Assembly (NCBI GenBank): GCA_032718475.1
Contig: JAUCBJ010007996.1
Span: 1 to 64,000, forward strand
Source of the DNA: Nemertoderma westbladi
Taxonomy: Eukaryota > Xenacoelomorpha > Nemertodermatida > Nemertodermatidae
DNA length: 64,000 nt
Direction: 5' to 3'
Shown here piece by piece: positions 44,801 to 57,111 of the stretch (its first letter is position 1; every line of letters begins with the position of its first letter). Both the position numbers and the translations under genes were made by a program. The notes beneath the pieces are model-generated. The model did no database searches and was not told where the DNA came from. It was given only the letters and a program-made list of their open reading frames with translations.

Positions 44801-47800
44801 CTTCCTATTCACCGGCGCTCAGCTGTTGCTAACATATTACCTCATCAGGGCTACGGTCTCCAGTTGGGATGGAATCAATTTTGTTACTGTAGCAGAGAAA
44901 ACAACACTGAATAGCGTTATGATAGGTAACATTGGAAACTGGGTGGTTGCAGTTCCTCCAACTTTGCGACTGTGCTGCTGTATCTTGGTACCGTAGGCCT
45001 ACCTATTCTACGTTTATTTTAAACTGAAAGTGTTACGGTAGCGGATTTCTGCGAATGCGTGAACTTGCGCGACTACGCGGCCAGCCAGGTGTGGATGGTT
45101 CATAAGGTTGAATAACGAGTCTGATGTTTCTGTAGACTATAATATGTATATTAATCATTGATAATAATAAAGTAGTAAACGTAACTGAATAATATTAAAC
45201 TGATGGTGGATAATAACCGTACTAATTGATTCTTAATGGCTGCTAACTGACCGGTGTCACAAGGAAATCAGCCCCCCCTAGAATATGCCCCCCGGGGCAT
45301 TATTTCCTAGGATATTATGTCCCCCCGGGCAATTTTTCCTAGGAAATTTAGCCCGGGGGGGCATTTTCTCCTTAGGAAATAATGCCTCCCCTCAGGAAAA
45401 TTAGCCCCCCTCAAAAGTCTGAAAACTGGTACGATACCGGTCTGCTGGTAGCCACTTTTAATCTACCAACTGCAGAACTTGTAATAGTTGGAAGAATAGT
45501 ACGGTACCGGTCTGCCGGTAGGTAAGCAGGTAAGGCAGTAAGGGATGTAGAACAGCATACTGAAGTATCTAAGTCAGTAGGCTACTGTAGTAACTACTGG
45601 TATAACAGCAGTGCGAGTGTGTGTGTGGTGTTGTGTGGGCGCCGAGCAGCTCCAAGCTTTTTTAAGTCTGTAACCTGCTCCTTTCCCTGATTTGGTAAAG
45701 TGATTGTTTATTGTTTTGGTTAAGAAAATCCCGCCTCTGTAACCTGCTCCTTTCTCTCAATTGGTAATGTTATCGTTTATTGTTTTGGTTAGAAAATCCC
45801 ATCTCTGTAACCTGCTCCTTTCCCTGATTTGCTAAAGTGACTGTTTATTATTTTGGTTAGAAAATCCCGCCTCTGTAACCTGCTCCTTTCCCTCAATTAG
45901 TTAAATGATCGTTTATTGTTTTGGTTAGAAAGGCCTGCCTCTGTAACCTGCTCCTTTCCTTCATTTGGTAAATTGACTGTTTATTGTTTTGTATAATTTT
46001 TGTAAGTTTTAGTAGTAATAAGTTTTGTTTATTGTATAATTCAGGGGGGGCATAATTTCCTAAGGGGGGGCATTTTTTCCTAGGGAAATTTGCCCGGGGG
46101 GGCATTTTTTCCTAGGAAAATATGCCCCCCCGGGCACATTTCCCGGGGGGGCATATTTTCCTGTTACACCGGTACAAATTAGTTCGCTACTTCCTATCTA
46201 AATGCTCACACAACTGCTTAATAATTAGGTTACAGCATATTATATATTCACAACTAATATCCATACTACCGGCCTTTTCATTCCTGAGGCTCTGATTGGC
46301 CCAGCGTTTGGATCAGCTGATTAATGGCCAACTGCCAAACCTGGTCTTCACTGTAGTTACATGGATGGATACACATATTGTTATAAATTATTACATATAC
46401 TATACTGCACCTAAGCTCCCCGTGTGGTTTAATAGTGAGATTGTGCCCCTTACTTGTGTAATAGATTTAGTGCCTACTAAATCTATCATTGTTGTTTTGG
46501 GTTGCCAATCTGGGTTGGCTTCCCTTCCGTTGGCCGCTTTGTTTATTGCTTAAAACTCTCCAGTTGCTTTGGTCGCTGCGGTAACACTCCCCCCATGCTA
46601 CCTTCCGGGTGTTTGCTCGGAAGTAGCATGTATATCACGTGTACAACGCCCTCATGGCTTTAATTCCATTTTTGAATTACTATTGGGGTGGGTTATTTTT
46701 AGGTCACAGACTGCCAGTCTGTACCTCTGGATCTATTGACCCCCCCTTATGATACCCGTGTCAAACGATATCATAAGGCTGTGTAGAGCCTAATTGCGTT
46801 TTCCTCACTCTGATATTTTATGGTACCATTGAACACCGCACTATCCTCTCTCCTATGTACAGCATTCACAGCCTGCTCAACTCCTCGTTAACGAACTCAA
46901 CCTCCATGTCTTACGAAACTTCTGATTCTGTCTTCTGTACACTACTCACTCTTGTCACCTCACTAGACATATAATGTACCCCGTTATTTGAGTTTTACAC
47001 CCATGCTATATTCTTATTCTCGCACACCCACTTTGTAATCTCACTTTAATTTTCTCTCACACTCTCCCCCCTTCCACTTATTCTCCTTTCCACACACCAA
47101 ATTATATTCGTATCATTGATGCACCAATGTATAAATTTAATTTTGGTCATGTGATTACTGTCAAACCTGCCTGTCATTTGGTTGTCATTGTTGGTTCGTC
47201 AATGTCTCCCCAGTAGCTAATTGTGAAAACAAATGGATCCAACATTAGTTTTATTCATTATACGATTATTATAATTATATTCTTACAGTTTGAGCTCTAG
47301 ATAAGTTGTGTTAATGCATCTAACTATGTAGTTCAATACTGTTCCATATCAAAGTTCTAACTAATCTAACTTTCTCTTCCGGCCCTCCTCCAAGCCCACA
47401 TCCAGTTCCCTCTACAGTCACCTCTTAACCCTCTCGATGCAGTCCTGTTGACCTCCGCTATGGTTTCGCTTTCCTCTCCTCCAAATCATATGCTCCGTAT
47501 ACCCATTTGGCCTGCCCAACCCATACCTATCCTCTTCATGGAATCCTTCATCTCTCCTGCCAGACGTTTCCGAAGGAACTTCTGGAGTTCCATCTGTTCT
47601 CCCGACTCCATCCATTTAGGATCCCCTGCAGATGGAGAACTCTCCCTCCTCCGGCTACCGCCGTTAGTTTCCGATAGCTGAAGGGTTGGCTCCTTGCGTA
47701 TATCGAGGTTTGAATCTCCCTACTGAGATTGAAGAAACCCCAGTGCATGTCCTTTACTTTAATCCTATCGCACGTCATCCCACCGTTATCTGCGTATATC

Positions 47801-50800
47801 TCAAACACCCGCAACTTCGTTTGTGCGCCCGCAATGCCACAATCCGTCACCATATGTCCTCTTAAATGGCACATACTGCAACGATTATGCAGGGTAGGAG
47901 CAAGAGCGCCCTATCATTACAATAGATACACTTCAATCCCGTCTCGTACCGATGTAAACAATCCCGCCGCTTGTGCGTCCATCTACCACAGTAGTGTCAT
48001 CCTTCGACCGAAAGCATTCGCTGCCCGAACTCATCCGACCCATCTTCCCATCGTCTCACGTGTCGGTTAAAACGTTGATATATGTTTTCTTCTGTAACTC
48101 TCTCCATCGGTTGCGTTGTCGGAGTCTCCTCCAGTCGCAATTCACTCGTGGATCGTAATCTCTCAATCTGGGTTGTCTCGGTTGGTATTGGAACGAATTC
48201 CAATGCATGTGAGCGCCCACATCAGGGATTGCCCTCCCCTCACGCCTGTCCTTGTCTGATACACCGACCATCTCGACGGCCTGTGTCCCGCCGAATGGAT
48301 GTCTCCCGTTTTGCCCACTCCGTCCTCGTATAATTCCTTGGTAGGTTAGAATACGGAGTCGACTGCCCTGCATCCTCACCTTTCCGCGATTCTATCGTGA
48401 CACCGCGAGATTGATGATGATATTCATCTTCCGTGTCGCTACTCGAGCCCGATGGGAAGAACATCGACATGTCCATATCCTAATCATCATCGAGCTAGTT
48501 ATCCTCCTCCAGATATAGCATGGCCCTAAATCGCGCTATCTCTGCATCATCCTCCTCCTTGTTCTGGATGCTCACCACTTCATCCTTTTGCCACCTGGCA
48601 TTGGGGTCATCGACTCCACTGTCCACTAGTAGATGTTCCGGGTCATAGAAGACCTCCCCCCCCCCCCCCCCCCCCCCTTTCGACCTGGGTAATTGAGGAG
48701 CCCCTCAACTACCTACTAAGCCCCTACTAATCTCAATTCGACCTAATCGAATTAATTTTTGTTACTTTTCCTATAGTTCCAGAATATACACTTCTCCTTT
48801 TTTGTTGCTATATTATTTAGTTAATTTTATCAACGTATTTTTTATTAATTACTTATTTATAATTATTTAATTATACATATCATATTATACGTTTTCTATC
48901 GCACCTTACACAATATATTCTATCTACTCACTCGTTTTCTATGTATCCATGCTATCCTCACTCTACATACTATATTCTGTTTAATACATATCCCGCTACT
49001 CTCTTCTCTCCACATACTCCACTTTTAGCATACCTACCGTGCTTTACACTATACGTAACTAACTAACTCTCCCCGATCTGTACCTACATACCGTACCTTA
49101 TGAGAAATGTATCTAACTCTACTCTCGTTAATCCGTACTTACACATCGTACCTTATATAATGTATAATGTACTAACCTTAGCATACACAATATTCATTAG
49201 ATATCTATGTACCTACATACTTTCTTTTCTACATACCGTACCTTATGAGAAATTTATCTAACTAAACTAACCCTAGCATACACGATACGCCTACGTACTT
49301 TCCTGTTACATATCGTACCTTATGCGATATTTATCTAACTAAACTCACCCTAGTGTACACGATACTCATTAGAGATCTATGTACCTACATACTTTCCTGT
49401 CTACATATCGTACCTTACATGATATCTAACTAAACTAACCCTAGTGTACACAATACTCATTAGAGATCTATGTACCTACATACTTTCCTGTCTACATATC
49501 GTACCTTACATGATATCTAACTAAACTAACCCTAGTGTACACAATACTCATTAGAGATCTATGTACCTACATACTTTCCTTTCTACATATCGTACCTTAT
49601 GCGATATGTATCTAACTAAACTAACCCTAGTGTACACAATACTCATTAGAGATCTATGTACCTACATACTTTCCTGTCTACATATTGTACCTTACATGAT
49701 ATCAAACTAAACTCACCCTAGTGTACACGATACTCATTAGAGATCTATGTACTTACATACTTTCCTTTCTACATATCGTACCTTATGCGATATGTATCTA
49801 ACTAAACTAACCCTAGTGTACACAATACTCATTAGAGATCTATGTACCTACATACTTTCCTGTCTACATATTGTACCTTACATGATATCAAACTAAACTC
49901 ACCCTAGTGTACACAATACTCATTAGAGATCTATGTACCTACATACTTTCCTTTCTACATATCGTACCTTATGCGATATGTATCTAACTAAACTAACCCT
50001 AGTGTACACAATACTCATTAGAGATCTATGTACCTACATACTTTCCTGTCTACATATTGTACCTTACATGATATCAAACTAAACTCACCCTAGTGTACAC
50101 AATACTCATTAGAGATCTATGTACCTACATACTTTCCTGTCTACAAATCGTACCTTGCGCAATATGTATCTAACTAAAACTAACGCTTTACTTTGTTATA
50201 CATTAGATAATTTTTTTATAATTGTGGAAATATTTCACTGTAGATAGTTATTTGTACATTAGCCCTACGTAAAAAACTTTTGAAATTTGACGTATTTGCC
50301 TTGCTTTCACAGTTTTGTTATAAAATTTTATATTTACCTTATCTAGAATATGTTGGCATCCATTTACCACTTGGTCCAGTGGCCTGGTAGGTTAGGTCGA
50401 GGGTTCAAATCTCAGTTGGTAAATTTATATTTTTGTACATCTTTATTTCCGTTTCGTTAACATTAGATAAGCCAATACGTGCGTACAACAAATGAACTGA
50501 TTAGTTGGGCCAATCATAGGTGTTTAATAATTTATTGGGCCAATGTGAGCTCATGGAATGTAGTAGAATGTTCTAGTGTGATTCCATGCCTCGAATTTAC
50601 TATTATAAGGTGCCGTTTGCCCTTCGGTTATCACTTACTAACACACTAACTCACTAACTTAGTTACTGTTAAAACTTAATTTGTTAAATCATTTGCTATT
50701 AGTTGTAAAGTTTTGTATTCTGATCTTACGTTAAAATATACTGAAAACTCAGAACATGTAGCTTTTAGCGTATCTATCTTGAACAGCCAAACGCTTTGAG

Positions 50801-50849
50801 GAATGGCTGCCTAAATCTTTAGGCCACAGCAATGCAAGGGGAAGGAATG
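41821..50849. repeat. Tandem segmental duplication, copy B (9,029 bp)
   Basis: Second copy of 31247-40275 with the same content and order: TIR half 41892-41936; C-rich 42938-43113; hairpins 43832-43939; G-rich 44075-44200; TIR element 45250-46173; hairpin 46594-46630; C22 run 48656-48677; 91/95-bp satellite 49054-50174; tRNA-like 50363-50423. It ends GGAATG at 50849, then unique sequence. Confidence 0.97.
47418..48654 (-). pseudogene. Degenerate gag-like ORF with CCHC zinc knuckles (copy B)
   Basis: Identical to 36844-38080 in every piece compared, including the stops and frameshifts; the clean knuckle lies at 47839-47880. Shared lesions show the ORF was already dead before the duplication. 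Confidence 0.55.
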
Positions 50850-52253
50850 CCCGCAACGCATAACGGAACCCACACTATTTGCCCGTGCCCACCTGGAACA
50901 TGATGCGTCAGCCTGAGAGTGCCCATGCCCGAGGTAAGACTTTGTTCAATGCCGTAAGTCCGTAGATCAGGGTGAAGTGTGACAACGTCCTGGGACGCTC
51001 TAAAATTTAGGAGTTAAATATCTTGGATCCAGACAGAAACCCCACGGTTGATCTGCATCGCTTACAGGTGCGAGCTGGTGCTGTTTGCTAGTACGCGCAA
51101 GTACACTAGGTGCTAATAGCACGCTCTATAATTTGGTGGCTTTACCGTACTAGCGGCTCAGTACCGGTTAGCGCTGTAGGCTTTGCTATTAACTGATCTG
51201 TCTGGGTTTGACGTATTTATTCAGGCAAAGGGCAGCTTTCTGCTACCAGCACGCATTTAGGCTAAAGGGCGGTTACTAACATCCTACCACGCCCTTGCCA
51301 CGTACTGCTAGGTATTTGGATTTGCTGCATACCACCGCGGCAACAAAGTTGTAGAACAAATTTATATACCAGATCAGCTAGTAGTACGGTAGCAAATTAA
51401 CACCCTATTGTCTATTTCACAATCAGAGTCTGGTATCAGTGCTGATCATGGGCGTAGTTACTAACACCGTAATTGCCCGATCGAGTTGTGAATATAGAAG
51501 GAGAGAGCCCCCTTTGACGCCAGTTTGTGAGTATTACGCCTACAGAGCGCGACTAGCTTATTCAGTAGCTGGCGCCCGATATATTTTGTTAAAAGTCACC
51601 AAAACCTAGTAAGGATCATGTCAACAAACATTTCGTTTTACCGTGACATACACAGATACACACGCGTTTTAAGATTGTTATTCTACTGATATTATACCCC
51701 TTTGACTGCTTTTTCTGTCGGCAGTATTGTTTTACGCTAGTAGTTTTATCAACCCACTGGCTTGTTATACCCATATATATCACACCGTGGCAAGTCTACA
51801 GTAGTTTAGGTCCATTAGCGGTAGTTAGGATTCAACGCGGGGATTGTTTTCTCGCGAGTTTGGTCTGTTTCTGTAGACTGTATTTCTGCCTCACCGGTTA
51901 GGGACCGGTCACCCTGATTGTCGAGTTAGCCCGGGCAACTGATTCGCCCAAGTTTAGGGGAAGACATCAGGCACTGATCTCGCCAGTAGTAGTTTGTGTA
52001 CTTTGGTATCTATTATTTAGGCCCGATTGTTGGAATTTTACAGTAGATATTGTACAAAAGTTACTGGATTTTACAATTATTTTCTATTTTATTTATTTTT
52101 ATGGTTATTTTTTATATTATTTTATTCTTGAGGAATTACTTGACCCACCTAGTCCAACAAATTTATTGGACGAAATAACTTATGTCGAATCATCTACCAA
52201 ACCAAACAATTGTTGGTTATTGGCCTCATATTCATATATGTTTTTCTCTTCTT
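50850..52253. other. Unique non-coding stretch
   Basis: Richer in CpG and G+C than its surroundings at 50850-51600; no ORF of note. Nothing recognised. Confidence 0.45.
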
Positions 52254-52568
52254 CTAGCCTATTTTTCCTCTGATTTGGAATTCTACTGTCCGAATATGTC
52301 CATCTTTACCTGTGTGGCATGTTACCACTATTGCTAGTCTCCAGTGATTGATAGCAATAGTGTCATCTGTGACCATAATGAGATGTTCCTCTCTCCACTT
52401 CTTCCTACCAGGAAGCGTGGGTAGATAATCCCTTATCCACCTTTCCCAGAACTCCGTCGCTATTGCGTTGGCTTCTTTCCACGTCTGTTTGGAGAGGTAG
52501 TCATCCTTGTCCTCGTCATCTATTAGTATTTGTGCAACTTTCATGTGATTAGATTCAAAACCGACTTT
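52254..52568 (-). pseudogene. BEL/Pao retrotransposon polyprotein tail (DUF5641-like)
   Basis: Minus-strand frame with DDYLSKQTWKEANAIATEFW, then ERWIRDYLPTLPGRKKWREE, and near the end INHWRLAIVVTCHTGKDGHI. This follows the C-terminal domain after the integrase of BEL/Pao polyproteins: FW-x-RW-x2-(E/D)YL-P-L-x2-R-x-KW, later W-x-L-(A/G)-x-V, and KDG-x-(V/I)-R-x-V. A polypyrimidine-AG (TTTTTTACAG) precedes it at 52569. No integrase, RT or LTR is recognisable beside it; an isolated relic or a domesticated fragment. Confidence 0.7.
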
Positions 52569-52592
52569 CTGTAAAAAAATATATAGTGCCAA

Positions 52593-55586
52593 TTTTTCAT
52601 GTGATGTGGACAGGCGCGGTCCTCAGAAATAGGAAGTTGCCTATCGGCACATCTCAGTATGTCTCACCAATCATCTTCTAGTTTATCCACAGGTAATTTG
52701 TTCAAGGTAGCTATTGGTTAAACATTTAGGATGAACCGGAGGTAACTCACTTCCCATTGGCTTCCCAAAGGAATGGCTTTATGTAATTTTTTATATTTGC
52801 ACTTCCTCATAGTATTTATGCTATGCAAACGATTCTAATTGCTAAGATCTTGGCAAACATTTAGTTCCTTGTGTGACATGATACACATGTAGTGGGTTTA
52901 GTTGGGTTTAGTTGTTGTAGGTTAAATATTATTCCAATATTATATTTATAATATTACGTTTTAGTCAGAAATTTCATGTCAAAATTCTTCTTTGCTAAAA
53001 TACCTAACAAGTAATAACTTATCTAGTTGTCATTGTCTTGTTAGTTAGACAATTGTAATTAGAAATTACACTTTGCTATAATATACTGCTTAAAATGGTT
53101 ACGGTATTTGAATGAATATTATAACTGGAATCATGCGATATAAGAAAGAGCTCATAGTGTATCAGCATAACTAATCAACAGTAATGTCGAGTTTGATCAT
53201 AGTATTTTACGAAAATAACACGCTACATTCTTTTTGACGAAATCATCTCCAAATTTGGAACAAATTGGTGAGTTCCACTTTCATTAACATATACATATAC
53301 ATTAACATATACGTCACATATATTAAAAACAGGTACTTAGACCATGTTTGTTGGAGTGTGTTGTATTTTTTCACAGCCTTGAATCTGAATGTACAGTATG
53401 TATACGCGTATGAACGGATATATGATGTATATATTTGTATAATTGTATAGGCTATTCCATATTCGCCCCAAAAACCCCGTAAGGTACCGTAATACGTTGA
53501 ATATGTGAATATGATTATGGTAGAATTTTACCTCGCATCGAATTATTTAAGTAATTATTGTTTATATTTCATGATCGTGATATAGAGTAAATATTCAGAA
53601 GAAATAATAATATGCCATATTAATAATGCCATATTCTGCCGGCTCATTAAGTAAATAAATACAGTATATATAAACTGGTTTTGGCACAATGCGAATGATT
53701 TGTCATTGTGGAGTTTACTGTAGGAGGTGGTAAAAATGATTAGATAGTTCGTGTTACAGTATATTATACTAACTAATTATTCCGCAAATCTTTACAAATT
53801 GGGACAACGAAAACAATTACTGGGAGAGGAAGCAGTAACACGACTTCCCATATGTCGCATGTGGCGTGTGGCGTGTAAGTATAACCGATGGCAATGTCAC
53901 CCTACACCTTTATAATACCGGTGACTGGTTGTCTTGTTCAGCCAGGATTATAATAACGACTTTATATTTCTCTTGTTTTATTCTGGAAGTCTCCAGGGAT
54001 ATTATCAGTTTCGCCGCCATTCGGCCGATATTCCGAATGAGAGTCATACTAAATAAATGTCTGATAATTAGTTTAGGTTACAACTCAATAAGTGTGAATT
54101 ATTCGTGGTTCTACGTTTGATTACAAGTTGTGGGCAATGGAGGTGAAACTTACACGAGTCTAGGATCTGCAAACACTTTAATTAATTGTATAATATTCTG
54201 GTTGCGGTCTCATATTCGTAAGAAATATAAAACACAAGTGGGGCCTTCGCAGCAGAAGCGGCAAGCCATCTTAGCGAACAATTATAATTATACTATATGG
54301 CTATGGTTAGTTATATATTGGCTTCCGACACACACCCCGACATCCACGGCCATGGTATAATTAATTCACAGTTTGCTAATGGCTCGCAGTTTTGACTCGC
54401 CATTATACACAGGTGGCTTTGGTGTTCATTGGCGGTATAACGGAACACATGTATATCGTGTACAATATAGGGCAAGTTGTGGGGACGTCTCAGTGAAAAT
54501 TAACTAACAGTTTTAGTGCAGAACAAATAGAATAAGTACGGTAAAGCTTGCACTTTTTATTTGCGAAACCTACTAAGGTGCGCCTACGTACACTGCTATA
54601 CTATAATTCAATCCAAGCTCTTGTTGAGATCTTTAAACAAATAACGATTAATTTCAAACATTTGAGACAGAAGTAAATGGCAGACAGACTGGCGTAAAAT
54701 GCTGATATGCCCGTAACTAAACTACATGCACTGACTAATATTTAACAATGAAGAACAAGTCGCACTGACTTCGCGACTCGCCCCAATAAATAATTCAACA
54801 TAACACGTTTAGTATACAATACTATACTATGCTGCCACAATACTATATACAGGACTAAATTACACCTTGTCGGTATTGTTCTTTCCTTAAATCTATTTTT
54901 TTACATAAATACATTTTGCATTGTGTGTTAGTGGCGGCTAACCTAACACAACAACATAGCATACAGGTAGCTGTAGCTGCACCCCATGAATGAGTGATGC
55001 TAATTAAAACCACATATTCAATTGCGGGTGTGATGGGCGATGAATTAAAGATAACCGTTGGTAGAAATTTGAGAAAAAATTTCAAATAGTACAGATAGAA
55101 AACAACAATCCGACGTAATTTATTTACTTTTGTTGTGTATCAAGGCATAAAAATGTCTCCATATACGCGTCCGAGTACAGTACCAGACAATATTGACATG
55201 ACGAAGTAATAGTTGGTGATATCATCTACTATCGGTATTGTATACAATCGGGGCTCCCAAACCAGGTCATTGATCGGGCCCGGCGCTCCAATGAATACAT
55301 ACTGTAGTTGGAATCTCATAATATGTTTTTAGGTTTGACGCGGCAGTCCCAACCACGACTCATCTGCTTCATTAATTAGCTTTAGGATTTTTTTTCTCCG
55401 GGATTCTCCCGCTGAGCAGTAATAGCTTTATCCCCCTCACTCATCCCAATTCAATCTCATTTCAATTTTGATTCGCCTTTTTCCTCGCTGCTTTCAATTC
55501 CTTTATTCTGTTCCGATCCGATGCCCAGTACCGGTTGGTAATATATTACTGAGTGTTACGCTACATTTTTTATGTGTGACACCTCT
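52593..55586. other. Unique AT-rich stretch
   Basis: About 3 kb with only short frames; no exon, RNA gene or repeat could be supported on either strand. Confidence 0.45.
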
Positions 55587-55716
55587 TAAAGGCCAATGGC
55601 CTTGAAGATGAGTAAAATCGCGAGAAAGTCATGGGTGATAGGGACTTGTGGCGGCGCAATTTTGTCGATAAGCCGGCATAGTATTCTTAATGCAAATGGA
55701 ATGCAGCCTGTCGATT
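55587..55716 (+). mobile_element. RTE-like LINE 3'-terminal fragment (copy D)
   Basis: Matches the last ~130 bp of the 22866-26603 LINE in plus orientation: AAAGTCATGGGTGATAGG, then AAGCCGGCATAGTATTCTTA and GCAGCCTGTCGATTATAT. Diverged and 5'-truncated. A 45-bp tandem array starts right at its 3' end. Confidence 0.85.
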
Positions 55717-55724
55717 ATATTTAG

Positions 55725-56425
55725 ATTATACTGTGTACAAGAGATTGATTGTATATCTTGTGTACACAGATTATATTGTGTACAAGAGATGAGGGTATAT
55801 ACTGTGTCCAAGAGATGAGTGTATATACTGTGAACATAAATTTTACTGTGTACAAGAGATTGAGTGTATATACTGTGTACACAGATTATTATGTGTACAA
55901 GAGATTCAGTGTATATATTGTGCACACAGATTAGACTGTGTACAAGAGATGAGAGTGTATACTGTGTACATAAATTTTACTGTGTACAAGAGATTGAGTG
56001 TATATACTGTGTACACAGATTATTATGTGTACAAGAGATTCAGTGTATATATTGTGTACACAAATTATACTGTGTACAAGCGATTGAGTGTATATACTGT
56101 GTACATAAATTTTACTGTGTACAAGAGATTGAGTGTATATACTGTGTACACAGATTATTATGTGTACAAGAGATTGAGTGTATATACTGTGTACACAGAT
56201 TATTATGTGTACAAGAGATTGAGTGTATATACTGTGTACACAGATTATACTGTGAGTGTATATACTGTGAACACAGATTATACTGTGTACAAGAGATGAG
56301 TGTATATACTGTGTACACAAATTATACTGTGTACAAGAGATGAGTGTATGTACTGTGTACATAAATTTTACTGTGTAAAAGCGATGAGTGTATATACTGT
56401 GTACACAAATTATACTGTGTACGTA
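55725..56425. repeat. 45-bp minisatellite (~15 units)
   Basis: Units of ~44-46 bp: ATTATACTGTGTACAAGAGA + TTGAGTGTATATACTGTGTACACAG. Contains TGTGTACACA palindromes. The tyrosine/valine-rich or cysteine-rich frames are repeat artefacts. Confidence 0.93.
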
Positions 56426-57110
56426 CAAGCTGAAGGAACTTCACAATACTCTGGTTTAATTAATGAGTTAAAATAGCGTTATTGAGCTTATCTTATTAGA
56501 TCAAGGTCTGTGTGTGCAAACGGCAAGAGTTGTGAAGTCAAAGTTAAGTGCTCTACTATGAAACCGTGCAGCTCGGCCGACTCGAGAACATGTCTACGGT
56601 ATATGTCTATGATGATCCCTTGAACTATAGCCGTGAATAGTATAAGCATCCCAAACCGATACTGCGCTCGTTGGACCCTCGTTGTCCCGGACCCGGACGT
56701 AGTATGCCCGGGACTCGTTCGCTAGACCGCCCACAGTCAAAGTCCACCACCATTACTACCCTGATCATGGTGTCGAAATCGAATTGTGGAAGTAATCAAA
56801 TAGGATTACATCATCTATGCATTATAATGTGCCTTGCACGTGAAGGCATGCGGAATTGTAATTCTACTCATTTTACAGACACAAAAGCAGAGAACGTGAC
56901 TTCTGGAATTCCAAAAGATATTATCTAAACTTTAATGAGGTGTAGTATTTGTTCACCTCACTGTAGATAGACAATCAACCATGGAATTTAATATTATAAG
57001 AATTTGTTGCGAAAACAAACTCTAATGAGATACCGTATTTAGTCGTTTGGGTTGAATACAAACAATATACAATGTTGAATGAAGGCTTTTCTGCAGGAAA
57101 TTTAACTCCA
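56426..57110. other. Unique non-coding stretch
   Basis: A short G+C-rich part at 56650-56740; nothing recognised. Confidence 0.45.
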
Positions 57111-57111
57111 T

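Noticed and set aside
51570-51583. TGGCGCCCGA, resembling a tRNA-Lys primer-binding site
   Set aside because: Only 10 bases match, no LTR end before it, and the nearby BEL/Pao relic is on the opposite strand.
55864-56428. Cysteine- or tyrosine-rich frames of 159-165 codons
   Set aside because: By-products of the 45-bp minisatellite, open on both strands.
56671-56928. 85-codon frame on the plus strand
   Set aside because: No recognisable domain, and reads like chance in a locally G+C-rich stretch.
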